A stretch of DNA of 64,000 nucleotides. It comes from Phaeodactylum tricornutum CCAP 1055/1 (lineage: Eukaryota > Bacillariophyta > Bacillariophyceae > Surirellales > Neidiaceae). The stretch lies in contig NC_011669.1 of assembly GCF_000150955.2 (NCBI RefSeq), forward strand, positions 635,667 to 699,666. Reading direction: 5' to 3'. The position numbers were made by a program, and so were the translations under genes. The notes beneath the pieces are model-generated. The model was given only the letters and a program-made list of their open reading frames with translations, did not search any database and had not been told where the DNA came from. Each line of letters begins with the position of its first letter. Position 1 is the first letter of the stretch. Positions 9,583 to 20,235 of the stretch are shown piece after piece.

Positions 9583-10761
9583 TTATGTGATCACTAGCAT
9601 TCGATCTTCCCATCCGTACAGGTGCTTATAGCGGTCGAACATTGATTTCAATTCTGTTGACAATTGTTCCTGAATGTCCACGATTTGCTCCATTGATGGT
9701 TCTTCGGTTTGCAAATGAATGGTTGGTATTGGCTTGCCCACGACACACAATATCGGAGTCCTGTACGGTATTGGTAGTCCCCATCTACCCGCTATAGGCA
9801 CGAGGGCAAAACCTAGGATTTTACGCGAAACATACTCCAATAGCCACCGAGCTCCAGGAATACCTTCCCCTGTCCAGCACCAGTACAGATTAGTATTACC
9901 ATACATATAGCCTGGTACAAGATCCGCACCGGTGCGAATGGCCATCTTGATGACACCAATACGTTCTTTCAACAGAATGTGCTCATTGAAGTGGTTTGTT
10001 TCAAAAACTTCCGCCACGCCACCTGGCGAAATCCCGACGGTGAAAGGCCATGTTTCCAGCGCATTCCGTACCGACGCTCGAGAGGCGTCCTTGACGCCAA
10101 TGCTCCGCAAGATTTGTTTAAAGATCGGTGTCCGCAAAGCGGCATTTGCTGCCAAACCCACAATATGGTGTCCCGTCAACAACGGCCATGTGACTACAGT
10201 CAACGCGTTTCCGTATGGGAAAACTCCGTGCGGATAGGCTGTGACGATTCGTGGCCGAGCGGGCTGCTCGATCAGCTGCTTGCCAGTACACATTGTCGGA
10301 GGGCGTTCCTCCATGACCAAAGAGAAAGAAAAATATTTCAGTATCTGCAAAGCAAGCCACGATTGCAATCGGGCGGGCACATATTCTTGCGGCAGTATCG
10401 CAAGCGGTAGAAGTATACAGCCTGCTAACAGAAACGCCAAGAAAACGTTGCGTACCACGAATTTTCCGATCAGCCACGTTGCTATGGGAATCGTCAGAGC
10501 GCCATTGGGCACTCCAAACGCGAGAAACAGACAGCAAGCAGTGTGTTCTACGAAACTCATGGGTTGTACCGTCAAGACGTCTTCTTTCGTAGCTTGCGCC
10601 GCAGGTTTTGTTGCCAACCTCCGATCCTTCGGATCGTGCGCCAATCGTCGCATGTCGGCTAAGGTCAACTTGCTGGTATGAAGAAACTCAGCCTCCAATT
10701 CTGGCGACTGCTTGTGAATGCTGTCATCGTCAGAAGCGTTGGCGCAGCTTCGCTCACGCAT
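9583..10761 (-). CDS. DGAT2: Diacylglycerol acyltransferase type 2 (DGAT2 family)
   Basis: A 392-residue protein. A hydrophilic N-terminus of about 70 residues is followed by two membrane-embedded segments at about 73-120. The acyltransferase signature YPHG is at 176-179, in the position of HPHG in animal DGAT2 and EPHS in plants. Conserved blocks follow: the GISPGGVAEVF turn, the R-x-G-A-D-LVP block, and the G-x-P-I-P block near the end. The enzyme family transfers an acyl group from acyl-CoA to diacylglycerol in the ER, the last step of storage-oil formation. Diatoms carry several DGAT2 paralogues; which one this is cannot be settled here. A wax-ester or monoacylglycerol acyltransferase role is a less likely alternative. 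Confidence 0.87.
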   Translation of the reverse strand: MRERSCANASDDDSIHKQSPELEAEFLHTSKLTLADMRRLAHDPKDRRLATKPAAQATKEDVLTVQPMSFVEHTACCLFLAFGVPNGALTIPIATWLIGKFVVRNVFLAFLLAGCILLPLAILPQEYVPARLQSWLALQILKYFSFSLVMEERPPTMCTGKQLIEQPARPRIVTAYPHGVFPYGNALTVVTWPLLTGHHIVGLAANAALRTPIFKQILRSIGVKDASRASVRNALETWPFTVGISPGGVAEVFETNHFNEHILLKERIGVIKMAIRTGADLVPGYMYGNTNLYWCWTGEGIPGARWLLEYVSRKILGFALVPIAGRWGLPIPYRTPILCVVGKPIPTIHLQTEEPSMEQIVDIQEQLSTELKSMFDRYKHLYGWEDRMLVIT

Positions 10762-11210
10762 AGTGCGAGCGTCGTGGAGTCCTCTGTTTTTGTGTCTTGC
10801 AAAGGCTATCGATCAATACCCGCCAAGCTTCTGCCAGTGGAGGGGTTTGAAAACGGTCTCGTCGCAATAACGCTCCAGAATCCTATCGCTGTTGGAGCAA
10901 GGAACGGTCATACAAGTCGTGCTCTTACACTATTGAAAGTAAGACGTTTGGTCTTATCGTTTTGCTAACAGCAAGCTGCAATGGTCGAGGATTGGATTCA
11001 AAATGTCAAATTTTTTGTGGTATCGACAGACGACTATGTAGGAGATATTTACAATGAAATCTCTAACTGTAACATAAGTGATCATTGGTCTCTCAACGAC
11101 GTACAGACACCTTCAGATACTTGGCTCTATGTAGCTTGTTTCAATCTCCAGATCTCAGCAGGAGTTCAGTTGCCAGCATCACCTGTGACGCTAAAAGACT
11201 TCGCCGCAGC
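10762..11210. other. Divergent intergenic region
   Basis: Between the DGAT2-type gene (minus) and the YbeY-like gene (plus). Short open frames are present but have no recognisable protein features. Confidence 0.45.
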
Positions 11211-12029
11211 ATGTTTGCTGCCCGGAAAAAGAAGTGCTGGACCTACTATACAGTTCTCGTGTTATTGAAAAACGCTTCGAGTTCATTTACAGCGTTTGGA
11301 AGTCAAGCAAAAATGTACAGAAATGTAGCGATCGGGATGCTCACTCGAGGCCGTAGCGGTCGCATCCTGCGCGACTCGACCTATAAACACAGTGCCTCCT
11401 TTCCGCTACCGACAGTGAGACAATCCGCTCAGTTTTCTGAAAACTCAAAAATGATCCGTATGTTTGGTAGCAAGTGTCTTCCAGAAAATCCACCCGGTGA
11501 TATATATGTAGAAAACAATCAAGAGAGTCTAAACATCGACTTGGAACGTTTGAAAGCTACCATAGCCAAAATTCGGGATCTCATGGGTTACCGCACGTAC
11601 GACGTTAGTCTACTTCTGGTCGACGACCAGGAAATGCGAGAAACAAATGAAGAAACCAGAGGGATGGATGAGCCTACCGACGTACTTTCCTTTCCCTTTA
11701 CGGAAGCTATAGAACCTGGTGTCCTGACGCCGCCAGTTGTCGATATTGGCGATTACTACAATATGGGCGATATGATGATCGACGTACCGTATGTAATTCG
11801 CGCGTGTCAAGATGATGCGAAATATTCTCATTCTGATTTGGAGGACGAAGATCGAGGTGTATCCGCGGCGATGGCGATGGTTATGGATCCAGAGGAGCGT
11901 ATCAATATGCTTTTGGTACACGGCATGTTGCATCTTGTAGGATACGATCACATCGATGATGACGACTACCAGCTAATGGTCGCGAAAGAAGAAGAAATTC
12001 TCCGACTCTTAGGTAAGAAAGCTGAATGA
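11211..12029 (+). CDS. ybeY: YbeY-type single-strand endoribonuclease, organelle form
   Basis: I start it at the ATG at 11211 (272 residues); in-frame ATGs at 11085 and 11313 are alternatives. The first ~80 residues are basic and Ser/Thr-rich, like an organelle presequence. The mature part matches YbeY: the ETRGMDEPTDVLSFPF block, and the zinc-binding HGMLHLVGYDH signature with H237, H241 and H247. YbeY matures 16S-type rRNA and takes part in ribosome quality control in bacteria, plastids and mitochondria. A plastid or mitochondrial site is inferred from the leader. A loop of about 45 residues between the LSFPF block and the HGMLH motif is longer than in bacteria. Confidence 0.85.
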   Translation: MFAARKKKCWTYYTVLVLLKNASSSFTAFGSQAKMYRNVAIGMLTRGRSGRILRDSTYKHSASFPLPTVRQSAQFSENSKMIRMFGSKCLPENPPGDIYVENNQESLNIDLERLKATIAKIRDLMGYRTYDVSLLLVDDQEMRETNEETRGMDEPTDVLSFPFTEAIEPGVLTPPVVDIGDYYNMGDMMIDVPYVIRACQDDAKYSHSDLEDEDRGVSAAMAMVMDPEERINMLLVHGMLHLVGYDHIDDDDYQLMVAKEEEILRLLGKKAE

Positions 12030-12892
12030 ACGAAAATATACACAAACTATGCAGCTCGCATCTACGTTAGCGACACACAGGAGCACTTGGGAGGCTACTC
12101 AGTGATCATGGCTACCCAGCCAGCTATGGAAGGGGAAACAGGAGCTACAAGGCTTCGTGAAAGGTCCGACCATTACAGCTTATACCTGGCCACTGGTTGT
12201 TACAAACTTTGGAATAGGTCACTTCATTTTTTCTTTAAATTCAGACTATGGTTGTAGCATACATTGACTGTTAAGTTAGCTTTTGTCGGCGTGGGACAAA
12301 TAACCCGAATTTATGGTCCCACGTAATGGGACGATACCTACGCGATAGCAATTTAGGATATCTGACGCAGCAATTCCTTTGACATCGATGTCTGATACCC
12401 AAGGAAAGGTCAGCTTGAAGTGACCTTTCGTCGGGGTGCACCTTGAGGAGCATGACTTTTATTCGAGCATCAAATATGCTCTAGCCCTTTCCTCGCAAGG
12501 AAATTCAGACGCCGTCGGAAAATTTTTATATTTTGTTGTGGCCCAGTCCATTATCACCGGGACGGAGGGGTGTATTCAGAACATAGAAGGGTGTTTAAAT
12601 GTATTGATATTCTCCTGCATCTCTGACGTCTACTAAGGGATATACTTAGATTGATTTGACAATGTCGGAAAATTTTTTAGTAAATCGTTAATTAGTGTTC
12701 CCATCTAGGGCAGTAACGGTATGGACGGCGCAGTCATTTTCAATGACTTAATGGACAATGCCTGTTGCATGTGGTCATAAGAGCAGGTGCCTCATCCAAA
12801 TTTGTTGATCTTACTTTTCGGCACCACCGTTGAGGTTGGAGCCGCCTCTCATTCCACTAGCAGAATACTTGAAAGGAAGGAAAGAAAAAGTA
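12030..12892. other. Gene-free region with three small inverted repeats
   Basis: 863 bases without a credible gene. They contain CGTGGGAC/GTCCCACG (12290-12297 and 12316-12323), the 12-bp palindrome GACATCGATGTC (about 12381-12392) and AAAGGTCA/TGACCTTT (12405-12412 and 12421-12428). Each could form a hairpin; function unknown. Confidence 0.5.
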
Positions 12893-14095
12893 ATGGCGTC
12901 GACTTCGTCACCAGTAATGGTATCACAAGCTTTCTCCGGCGAGAGCCTGGACAAAGCGACTGCGCACTCGAATCTTTCGCAGTCGGAAAATGATCAGGAA
13001 GCGGACTATTGCTTACCCGCGGACGTGGCCGACAGACTTGTAAAGCGCACAGAGATGCGTGTACAACAAGTCCTTTCTCAATCAAACTTCGTGGAGAAAA
13101 ATTGCAGACTGTATGATCTTCCTCGATTCGAACGTGAAGACTTGGACATCGGCGACATGATCGCATACGGTGGTTTCTCAAATGTGCACGAAGTTCTCGG
13201 CTTCCGCGGCGAAACAGAGCTGTGCGACACCAAAAGCAAAACGACAAGGCGATATATTATAAAAAATCTGAGTCCAAAGTTGGCATTCAACCCAAAAAAG
13301 CTTGTTGTTGGCGCCAAGGATCTCGTTATGGAAGCTCATTTTTTGTCTTCTCTGCAACACAAGAACATAATTGATCTACGCGGTTGGTCTGCCGCGGGAA
13401 TCGCAGGGTTCGCCGAGACAGGTCGGGCAGATGGTTTCTTTTTGGTCTTCGACCGGCTCCAAGAGACGTTGAGCCGGAGGATATCAACTTGGAGGGATCG
13501 CGCGAAGGAAACTAAGAAGGGATCGCTAATGAAAAGCCGCGCTACAATGCGAATGCAGCTTTTCAACGAACGCATCTCAGTCGCGATTGATATCGCTACG
13601 GCAGTCGATTATCTTCATAACAAGCGTATCATATATCGCGATCTGAAACCTGCCAATATTGGTTTTGATGAGGAAGGTACACTGAAGATCTTCGATTTCG
13701 GTTTAGCTGTCGAACTTCCAGAAGGCACCGACCAGGATTCCACATTCAATCTGGCAGGAAACACGGGTACTTCCAGATACATGGCAGTGGAAGTGATCCG
13801 TAAGCATCCATACAATTGTAAGGCTGACATCTTTTCTTTCTCAATTCTGCTTTGGGAACTCATGGCGCTTTGCAAACCATATGATGGCCTTGTCGGTCAG
13901 CAAGTTAAAGAGTGCGTGTCCGTCTTCGGCGAACGCCCAGCCATACCACGAACATGGCCCACTAACCTTCGCCGCGTTCTGAGGCGAGGCTGGGGCGAAT
14001 CAATTGTGGATCGACCATTTATGACGGAAGTCAAAGACACTTTGATGAAATTGCATGAGGCGAGCTCCAAGCCTACCAAGTTGTTCAGTAAATAA
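12893..14095 (+). CDS. Atypical Ser/Thr (TKL-like) protein kinase
   Basis: 400 residues from the ATG at 12893. Kinase subdomains are visible in order: glycine loop GGFSNVHEV (93-101), ATP lysine K124, helix-C glutamate E147, catalytic loop YRDLKPAN (248-255), DFG (268-270), and the activation segment ending TSRYMAVEV. Two positions depart from the norm: HRD is YRD, and the APE motif is VEV. The metal and proton-transfer residues (D250, N255, D268) are kept, so activity is plausible. The VMEAHFLSSLQHKNII region and the GWG..P...RP end resemble the TKL group. A 40-residue insert lies before the catalytic loop. The N-terminal 80 residues are hydrophilic, with no signal peptide. Substrate and pathway unknown. 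Confidence 0.82.
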   Translation: MASTSSPVMVSQAFSGESLDKATAHSNLSQSENDQEADYCLPADVADRLVKRTEMRVQQVLSQSNFVEKNCRLYDLPRFEREDLDIGDMIAYGGFSNVHEVLGFRGETELCDTKSKTTRRYIIKNLSPKLAFNPKKLVVGAKDLVMEAHFLSSLQHKNIIDLRGWSAAGIAGFAETGRADGFFLVFDRLQETLSRRISTWRDRAKETKKGSLMKSRATMRMQLFNERISVAIDIATAVDYLHNKRIIYRDLKPANIGFDEEGTLKIFDFGLAVELPEGTDQDSTFNLAGNTGTSRYMAVEVIRKHPYNCKADIFSFSILLWELMALCKPYDGLVGQQVKECVSVFGERPAIPRTWPTNLRRVLRRGWGESIVDRPFMTEVKDTLMKLHEASSKPTKLFSK

Positions 14096-14192
14096 TCAGC
14101 TACTTTGCAAACAATGGACAAATTCTTTCATAACATCTAATGGAATGTACTAATCAAGCATTGGAAACGATGTGAATTTTGATTTATTCGGT

Positions 14193-15017
14193 TCACCGTC
14201 TCGCGTACAACCTTAGCTTTCTATTCCACGACGTATTGCTGTCTACCGTCGTCATTCCATCATCCTTCACTCGATCAAACCCATCGATCTTCAAAATATT
14301 TTCGATTTCCTCTTCAATATTCAGTCTCATGGTAAGTCTTTGTGGGGAAACATCCATTTCCGTGAGATTCATACGACGCTGTCGCATTTTAGCAGCGCGA
14401 TAGCACCGGGAAGGCTGTGACTCGATCAAGATGAAATGCTTGGAAGTTGCGCACACACGCTTCAATACTCGTTTTAAACCTTCGTCACCTCCATGCATAT
14501 GAATCCACATTGTGGTACTAAAGATACTGGTGATGTCAGTCTGTACCAGAACGCTTTCGTCCTCGAGAACGTCTCCTGCCCGAAAGGAAAATTGGATCGT
14601 CGGCCTGGACGAACTTGAATCTTTATCGCTTAAGGATGCAATGCTGTTGGCTCTTTTAATTAATGCCGTGTCTAAGTCGATCCCTATCGCTTCAAAGGAG
14701 ACTTTTCCATGATTTCGAAGAAGTCGCTCATGCAGCGCCTTGGCGACCTCTATGGTCAAGCAGCCTTGGTTGCAACCAATGTCTGTATACCGGTACGAAA
14801 GCTCAACGTTCCGTTGAAGTCGATTTTGGTCTAAGGCAGCACTAGCGATTGTATCCAAAAAGCCTTTTGGCTGGGAAAGGATCCTGCATCGTTCCGCTAC
14901 AGGATGGAAATTGTAATAGTTATGAAAGTTTCCATACCAATGGCCTTGCTCGCTTTCCTGAAGGGGTACATGCGATGACGAAGGACTGTAGGTTTCTTCG
15001 CGATTACGCTTTGACAT
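14193..15017 (-). CDS. BCDIN3D: BCDIN3D/Bin3-type RNA 5'-phosphate methyltransferase
   Basis: 274 residues. After a short hydrophilic lead comes the family-defining GNFHNYYNFHP block (29-39). Then comes SAM-binding motif I, DIGCNQGCL (79-87), the acidic motif IGIDLD, and the Bin3-specific segment TTMWIHMHGGDEGL. The ESQPSRCYRAA block follows (EPQPW-x-CYR-AA in animals). Compared with 7SK capping enzyme MePCE it is short and closest to BCDIN3D, which methylates the 5' monophosphate of tRNA-His and some small RNAs using SAM. The RNA target here is inferred only from the family. It is convergent with the kinase gene, with under 100 bases between stops. Confidence 0.82.
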   Translation of the reverse strand: MSKRNREETYSPSSSHVPLQESEQGHWYGNFHNYYNFHPVAERCRILSQPKGFLDTIASAALDQNRLQRNVELSYRYTDIGCNQGCLTIEVAKALHERLLRNHGKVSFEAIGIDLDTALIKRANSIASLSDKDSSSSRPTIQFSFRAGDVLEDESVLVQTDITSIFSTTMWIHMHGGDEGLKRVLKRVCATSKHFILIESQPSRCYRAAKMRQRRMNLTEMDVSPQRLTMRLNIEEEIENILKIDGFDRVKDDGMTTVDSNTSWNRKLRLYARR

Positions 15018-15384
15018 ACTTTTTGACAGGTACGAAAAAGGTAGCGATGATTGATACTGATAATCTCCCGAATGGAGAACGGAGTGAAATACAGTACTCG
15101 TCGACTGTGAATGGCAGGTACGGCAGTACTCTGAAAGTTTCTGTCAGTCGAGAGCCAAGCTTTCCAGTCATGAACGAACGGAGGTTTAATTTTGTGCCGT
15201 GGCGACTGACCTGTGAAGCCGAACCCGCGTAGCGGAGCGTTTTTGGTCTATTTGAATTTCTGTTACTGTTAGGTGGGATTCAGACTAATGTAAAAGGTGT
15301 CAATTTGGTGTGTTACTGGTCCAAAGTAAAGCAAAGACGAACAAACTCGAGGCTTACATAGTTCAGGTTAGTCTGTGAAGAAGC
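15018..15384. other. Intergenic, upstream of the methyltransferase gene
   Basis: Contains GACTGTGA near 15103, about 85 bases upstream of the start codon, and the reverse form TTACTGTTA at 15263-15271. No gene seen. Confidence 0.45.
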
Positions 15385-16128
15385 TTACTTTTGCTGCTTA
15401 GAATCGTCTACTTGCTTCCTATATGCTTCCAAGCCTCGATTCCACTCCTTTAAACGTAAGCCGTACGGCGTTCGGACAGTAGCGGGCCCCAGGCATGTAC
15501 TTTCTTCCCGACACCGCCCTGCTACCATACCGCAATGGTCGCCCCAGTTACAGTCGTCAAAGAACAGCATCTTGTCGTATCGAATACCAGTGGCTTCTTT
15601 CAAACGGGGAAAGTGGGACGACGCTTTATTAGACGAGAGAGGCGGCTGGCGGCCAATTTGATTGACATCAATTCCGTTCCAGTCTCTCTTAACCACCAAG
15701 TCCCAGACTGTCATTCCTGGAACCACTTCTAACAAAGCTAGTGAAGCTCTGCCAATCTTTTCAGCGAAGGGAGTATCGGCGGAACTGGCAAAAGCGACTT
15801 TCATTCCCGGATAATTGCCGTCGGCATGGTTTTGCAAAGCGTATAGTGATCCATCGTGGAGCCTTATTTCATGTGGCCCCGATAGGACCCCGATGACGCC
15901 TTCACCACGTCCGTTTAAATCGCCTATGACGATGTTGTCGGCCGTCGGCACTTCCGGCATTTCGTACATTTCTTGATCCCAAAAGCAGGCATCGAGGTCG
16001 AAGACGCATAGCTCAGGAAAATGCACAGCGCGCGCAGAAGAAGACATTTTGGTCACAACGAGTTTAGTTAATACGGAGGATCGGCGGATGGCACAGAACG
16101 AAACAAAACACTGCCTCAAATTCACCAT
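15385..16128 (-). CDS. MDP1: Magnesium-dependent phosphatase-1 family (HAD)
   Basis: 247 residues from the ATG at 16128. The HAD nucleophile motif FDLDACFW (43-50; D44 and D46) has the W at the position seen in MDP-1. Motif II is in the VAFASSADTP stretch and motif III in MLFFDDCNWGDHCG. The family dephosphorylates protein tyrosine or small sugar phosphates such as fructosamine-6-phosphate. An insert of about 45 residues separates the nucleophile from motif II, more than in the animal enzyme. The first ~30 residues are basic and hydrophobic and could be an organelle leader; an internal Met (M28) could serve as a cytosolic start. Confidence 0.8.
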   Translation of the reverse strand: MVNLRQCFVSFCAIRRSSVLTKLVVTKMSSSARAVHFPELCVFDLDACFWDQEMYEMPEVPTADNIVIGDLNGRGEGVIGVLSGPHEIRLHDGSLYALQNHADGNYPGMKVAFASSADTPFAEKIGRASLALLEVVPGMTVWDLVVKRDWNGIDVNQIGRQPPLSSNKASSHFPRLKEATGIRYDKMLFFDDCNWGDHCGMVAGRCREESTCLGPATVRTPYGLRLKEWNRGLEAYRKQVDDSKQQK

Positions 16129-16379
16129 GGTCAAGCTCTGCGAAAACTGGAGAAATCGCTGACTGACAGTGAGATTAATTGTCCTTTTAGGCGACTGTTT
16201 CTGTTACAAATACTGGGCGCATGTACTTTTAAGATACCAATCGAATCTTATTGTATACCTATTTCCGTCAGCCATCGCACACTACGTACCACCATGCTTT
16301 GAAAAAATCTAGCTAGTATAGGTATTTCACAAAGGCGTTCAACGAATGGAGCTACTATCATTCAAGCAATTCGCAAAGC

Positions 16380-17743
16380 TCAACTTTGTTCTTTCTTTTC
16401 ACGTTGTTTCTTCATCATAACTTCGTTCCACTTTTCCATTTTACGCATCTGATGCTCTTGCTTTTCCTGAGCTCTACGATTTAGCCATCCCATGAGACCA
16501 TCGTCTGCTCCTACCGCTGGTGGCGCTGCACCCGCAATGTCCTTCGCAGTCAACTGCTGGGGCCCTCCGTTGTACGCTCCGTTCTGCGAGGGCGGTAATT
16601 CCGGAGGTGGGAGACTACCTCCACGAGCCAAAGCTCCTAATCCCTGTTGCGAGCGGCGTTCACGGTGAGTGCGTAGTTCGTGGATGCGGCGGTCCTGCTC
16701 ATCGGCAATTTGATCGGCATCCATGCCTTCGTATTGTCGCAACAGCCCCGGGACGTCATTGTATCCTTCACGAGCAATCTCTACCAAAAATGGGAGGATT
16801 CGTTCTAAAGTGTTGTCCGTGCGATCCGTCGGGTCCGCGTACGGCTTGACGCGAATCAAGTTTTCAGGGTTGAATTGGACCTCCGAGGGATCATCGTCAA
16901 TCACAACCATACGATTCAGGGGACGGTTCAAACGATTCAAATCCTTCACATGCACGCCACCGGTGTAGTAGGTCGCCTCGCGATACAGTCTGTGCATAAT
17001 ACACCCATCCTTATCCAAGGAGGTGACGACAGGGTCCGCAATACCATCAATACTAGGGCTGTACAGAACAATTTCATAATACTGTGCCAGTTCGCGTAGA
17101 AATTTGTCGACACCGGGGCGTTTCGCGTGCCGCCAGCCGTAGCGACGATCCCAAGTGGAGGAAACAAGTGTATTTTCCAAGTCGAGAACAAGTGTGTGGG
17201 GAACGGGAATATCCTGAGGAACATTGGGAAGCTGCGGGACAGGCAAACCGTACAAAGTAAGATACAGTGAAAACAAAACGCCGAAATTGGACTAGATTAG
17301 TCTCGCAGTTCCATCCATACCTGTGACCAATCCGGCAAAAGCTTCTCGTGTGCAGGTTTCGCCAATGGGTCCGCCAGTCCTTGAATTAAACCAGTCAGTC
17401 CGACAGCACGAGAAATCTGTGCCGGTGGACTGTCTTCGTCGTTGAGACCCCACACCAAAAGTCCGGTGGGGACTCCCAAACCAATATACCACATCCAGCG
17501 ACTGTACCGCAGCGATGTGGGCGACGAAGACCCGTTAGCAGTTACCCCTTCCGCAGCTGCCGAACCTTGCTGCGATTGGAGCGCTTGGGTTGCGCGTTCC
17601 TTGCGAGCCGCCCGGAGTGCCGCGCGCTCGGCGGGGCTCACCGTCTGGCGCACGGGACGCGAAATAGCCGCGGTTGCGTCGGCAAACCAGCGGTAGTTGC
17701 CGCCACAACGCTGTGATAACGATCTCAGCACTGCGGTATTCAT
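16380..17743 (-). CDS. TIM50: Mitochondrial inner-membrane translocase subunit TIM50 (two exons)
   Basis: Two exons, 17321-17743 and 16380-17231, joined across an 89-nt GT-AG intron (GTATGG ... CCGCAG, phase 0), give 424 residues. Order: mitochondrial presequence-like start, basic Ala/Arg-rich stretch, one membrane segment (about 83-100), then an FCP1-like phosphatase fold with the degenerate nucleophile motif DLENT (158-162) and the VIDDDPSEVQ block. The tail is Gln-, Arg- and Lys-rich. TIM50 guides presequence proteins from TOM to TIM23. Retention of the first Asp but E for the second fits the non-catalytic TIM50 type. The intron also contains an in-frame ATG that could give a truncated start; I consider splicing far more likely because it restores the anchor. 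Confidence 0.88.
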
Positions 17744-18328
17744 AGTTTTGTTTCAAAAAGGGAACCGAGAAAGGAGGGATAGACAATAGATGGATGGAGC
17801 GGAAGTACCATATTTACTATGGTTGATTGTGGCTTGAACAAGGACTCCAGCCATGGAATAAACAAACCCTGTCAACCGTATATTCGCAGAATGAGGCAGG
17901 GTACACTGCGTTGTCCACGATGGATCCCATTTTTCCGTGATTCGTAACCAGTCACCGGGATACTGACAGACGAAGAAGATCGCGCTTCTCATTGTGACAT
18001 CGTTTTGCGTATAAGAGTCCCTTTTCATCGATTGACAAAGGAACCACTTAGCAAAACCATAGAATCGTTGGCCCTGTTCGCTTTTCACTGTGTAACTTCC
18101 GATGATTATTATGGAAGATTGGCAAAATTGCTTCTAATTACAAACTGATGTAAGCACATTCAAATGTGTAAATTCTGCGACAAAAGGCAATTCTGCGTTC
18201 ACAGCATTCGCACGACGCTCACCAGTCGCTCACATTCTTGACGTGTCGGGCAGCCGCCTCCACATAAACTTCTCGTGTCAAAGAAAAATCTTTGTTGCAG
18301 CAACTGGACTTGTTCACGAAACCGACTA
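17744..18328. other. Divergent intergenic region
   Basis: 5' flanks of TIM50 (minus) and the AzgA-like permease (plus). No repeat or gene stands out. Confidence 0.45.
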
Positions 18329-20235
18329 ATGATGAATGGAATGATCCACAAGCTGGACTCGGCCTTTCAGGCCACGAAACTGTCTAAATTCTTTCAGATG
18401 GAAGAACGCGACACCAAGCTGTCGGTCGAATTCCGTGGCGCCCTCGCGACCTTTATGAGTATGTCCTATATCTTGGCCGTCAACCCTCGTATCCTTTCCG
18501 ATTCGGGCGGACCTTGCGTCATGGATCCTGACGAAGGTCTCTTCGGTGCCGAGTATTCCGCCTGCATTGAAGCGGTCAAGCGCGAATACATTACGGCGAC
18601 CGCTGTAGCGTCCATGTTTGGATGCATTCTGATGGGTCTGTTCGCCAACCTCCCCATCGCTCTGGCGCCCGGCATGGGAATGAACGCTTTTTTTACCTAC
18701 TCGGTAGTAGGCTTTCGTGGATTGGATGATATCAGTTTCGAAGCGGCCGTGACAGCGGTGATGATTGAAGGCGCAATCTTCTTTGTGATGGCCATTACCG
18801 GAGCCCGGTACGCCATTGTTCGGCTCATTCCGGAACCAGTACGTGTTGCGACACCGGCAGCAATTGGAGCGTTTCTCGCTCACCTGGGTTTGCAAACCGC
18901 GGAAGGAATTGGTGTAGTCGTGTCCGATATCGCCACGGCGGTGACATTGGGAGGATGTCCCGAAAGTATGCGAACCCCCATTGTAGCGTTGACGGACTCT
19001 TGCCGGGCCAATACAGACTTGTGTACCACCAGCGACGCCTACACTTGCGATGATCTGGGGGGTGTCATGACGGCCGGAACGACTTGGGTAGGCGTCCTTG
19101 GATTGTTGATCATCATTATTATGCTCTCGTACAAGTAAGTTGGAAAGCGACTTGAATGGTTGCTCTTGCTGACGTTCCTGTCTCAACCAATTTCGTCTCT
19201 TATAGGAACAAGGCCGCATTCGTCGTTGGCATTGCTACCATCACGTTCCTGAGTTGGTTCCGTGGTACCGCCATTACCTACTTTCCAGATACACTCGAAG
19301 GAAACGACCGATTTGACTACTTTAAAAAGGTTGTTTCCGTGGAGAAGATTGACCTTCTTTTCGCCAACTTTACCAGCGATCTTTCGGACGTTACAGTGGC
19401 TCTCATTGTACGTGCAGGGGAGATGTATTGCATCCGACAATGTCTCTTTCCTTATACTCACCTCCTTTCTGTGTTTCATCATATAGACGTTCCTTTACGT
19501 CGATTTCCTTGATACAAGCGTAAGTTGCAAATTTGGAATTGCTAGCCAGGAAGATCCCGACCAGCGCCTTGATTCTTTTCTGACATATTCCGTGTTTGCG
19601 CACAATAGGGTACTCTTCTAGGTCTCGTTTCAGCCATGGGTTATGTAAACGAAGAAGGCGACTTTCCTCGAAGCAAACAAGCATTTGCCGTTGATGCAGC
19701 GGCGACGATGTTCGGTTCCATCTTTGGTCTTTCTCCCGTCACTTCCTACATTGAAAGTGGCGCTGGCGTTGAAGCTGGATCCCGTACCGGATTGACTGCC
19801 ATCATTGTGGGTTTTTTCTTCTTTCTTTCAATCTTTTTCGCTCCTATCATTGCCAGCATCCCTCCGTGGGCTATTGGTGGTGCTTTGATCGTCGTTGGCG
19901 CCCTTATGGCGCGCTCATTACGATTCGTTAAATGGCACGACCCTGCGCATGCAGCCACGGCCTTTTTGACCGTAGTTGTTATGCCTTTGACGTACTCCAT
20001 CGCTTACGGTCTAATTGCCGGTATTGGTTGTTGGATTGTCCTGCAAGGCACGTTCTACCTTTTGGCGCTGGTCGGTGTGAAGCGTCCTTCGTTCGCACTC
20101 GACGAAGACATTGTGCCGAAAGAAACCGAAGACAAAGACACTGATGATGAAAATGCCAAGAATATGGAAGACGATAGCAACGACTCTGGCAAGGATCCAG
20201 TGAGCGGTGAGGAAGAAAAGCAGGAACAACCCTAG
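18329..20235 (+). CDS. AzgA-type purine permease (NCS2 family, four exons)
   Basis: Exons 18329-19134, 19206-19407, 19487-19519 and 19609-20235 give 555 residues. Introns are 71, 79 and 89 nt, all GT-AG, and frame and family similarity agree at each join. Exon 3 is only 33 nt and encodes TFLYVDFLDTS, which joins GTLLGLVSAMGY to rebuild the conserved AzgA DT-x-GT-L-x-G block. About 12-14 membrane segments are visible, with the typical GMGMNAFFTY motif near the N-terminal third and an acidic cytosolic tail. Members import adenine, guanine or hypoxanthine by proton symport. The start is the ATG at 18329; the next ATGs follow closely. Confidence 0.87.

Noticed and set aside
18326-19219. 297-codon open frame antisense to the AzgA permease
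   Set aside because: Its codons mirror the permease exon; no family features; low-complexity composition.
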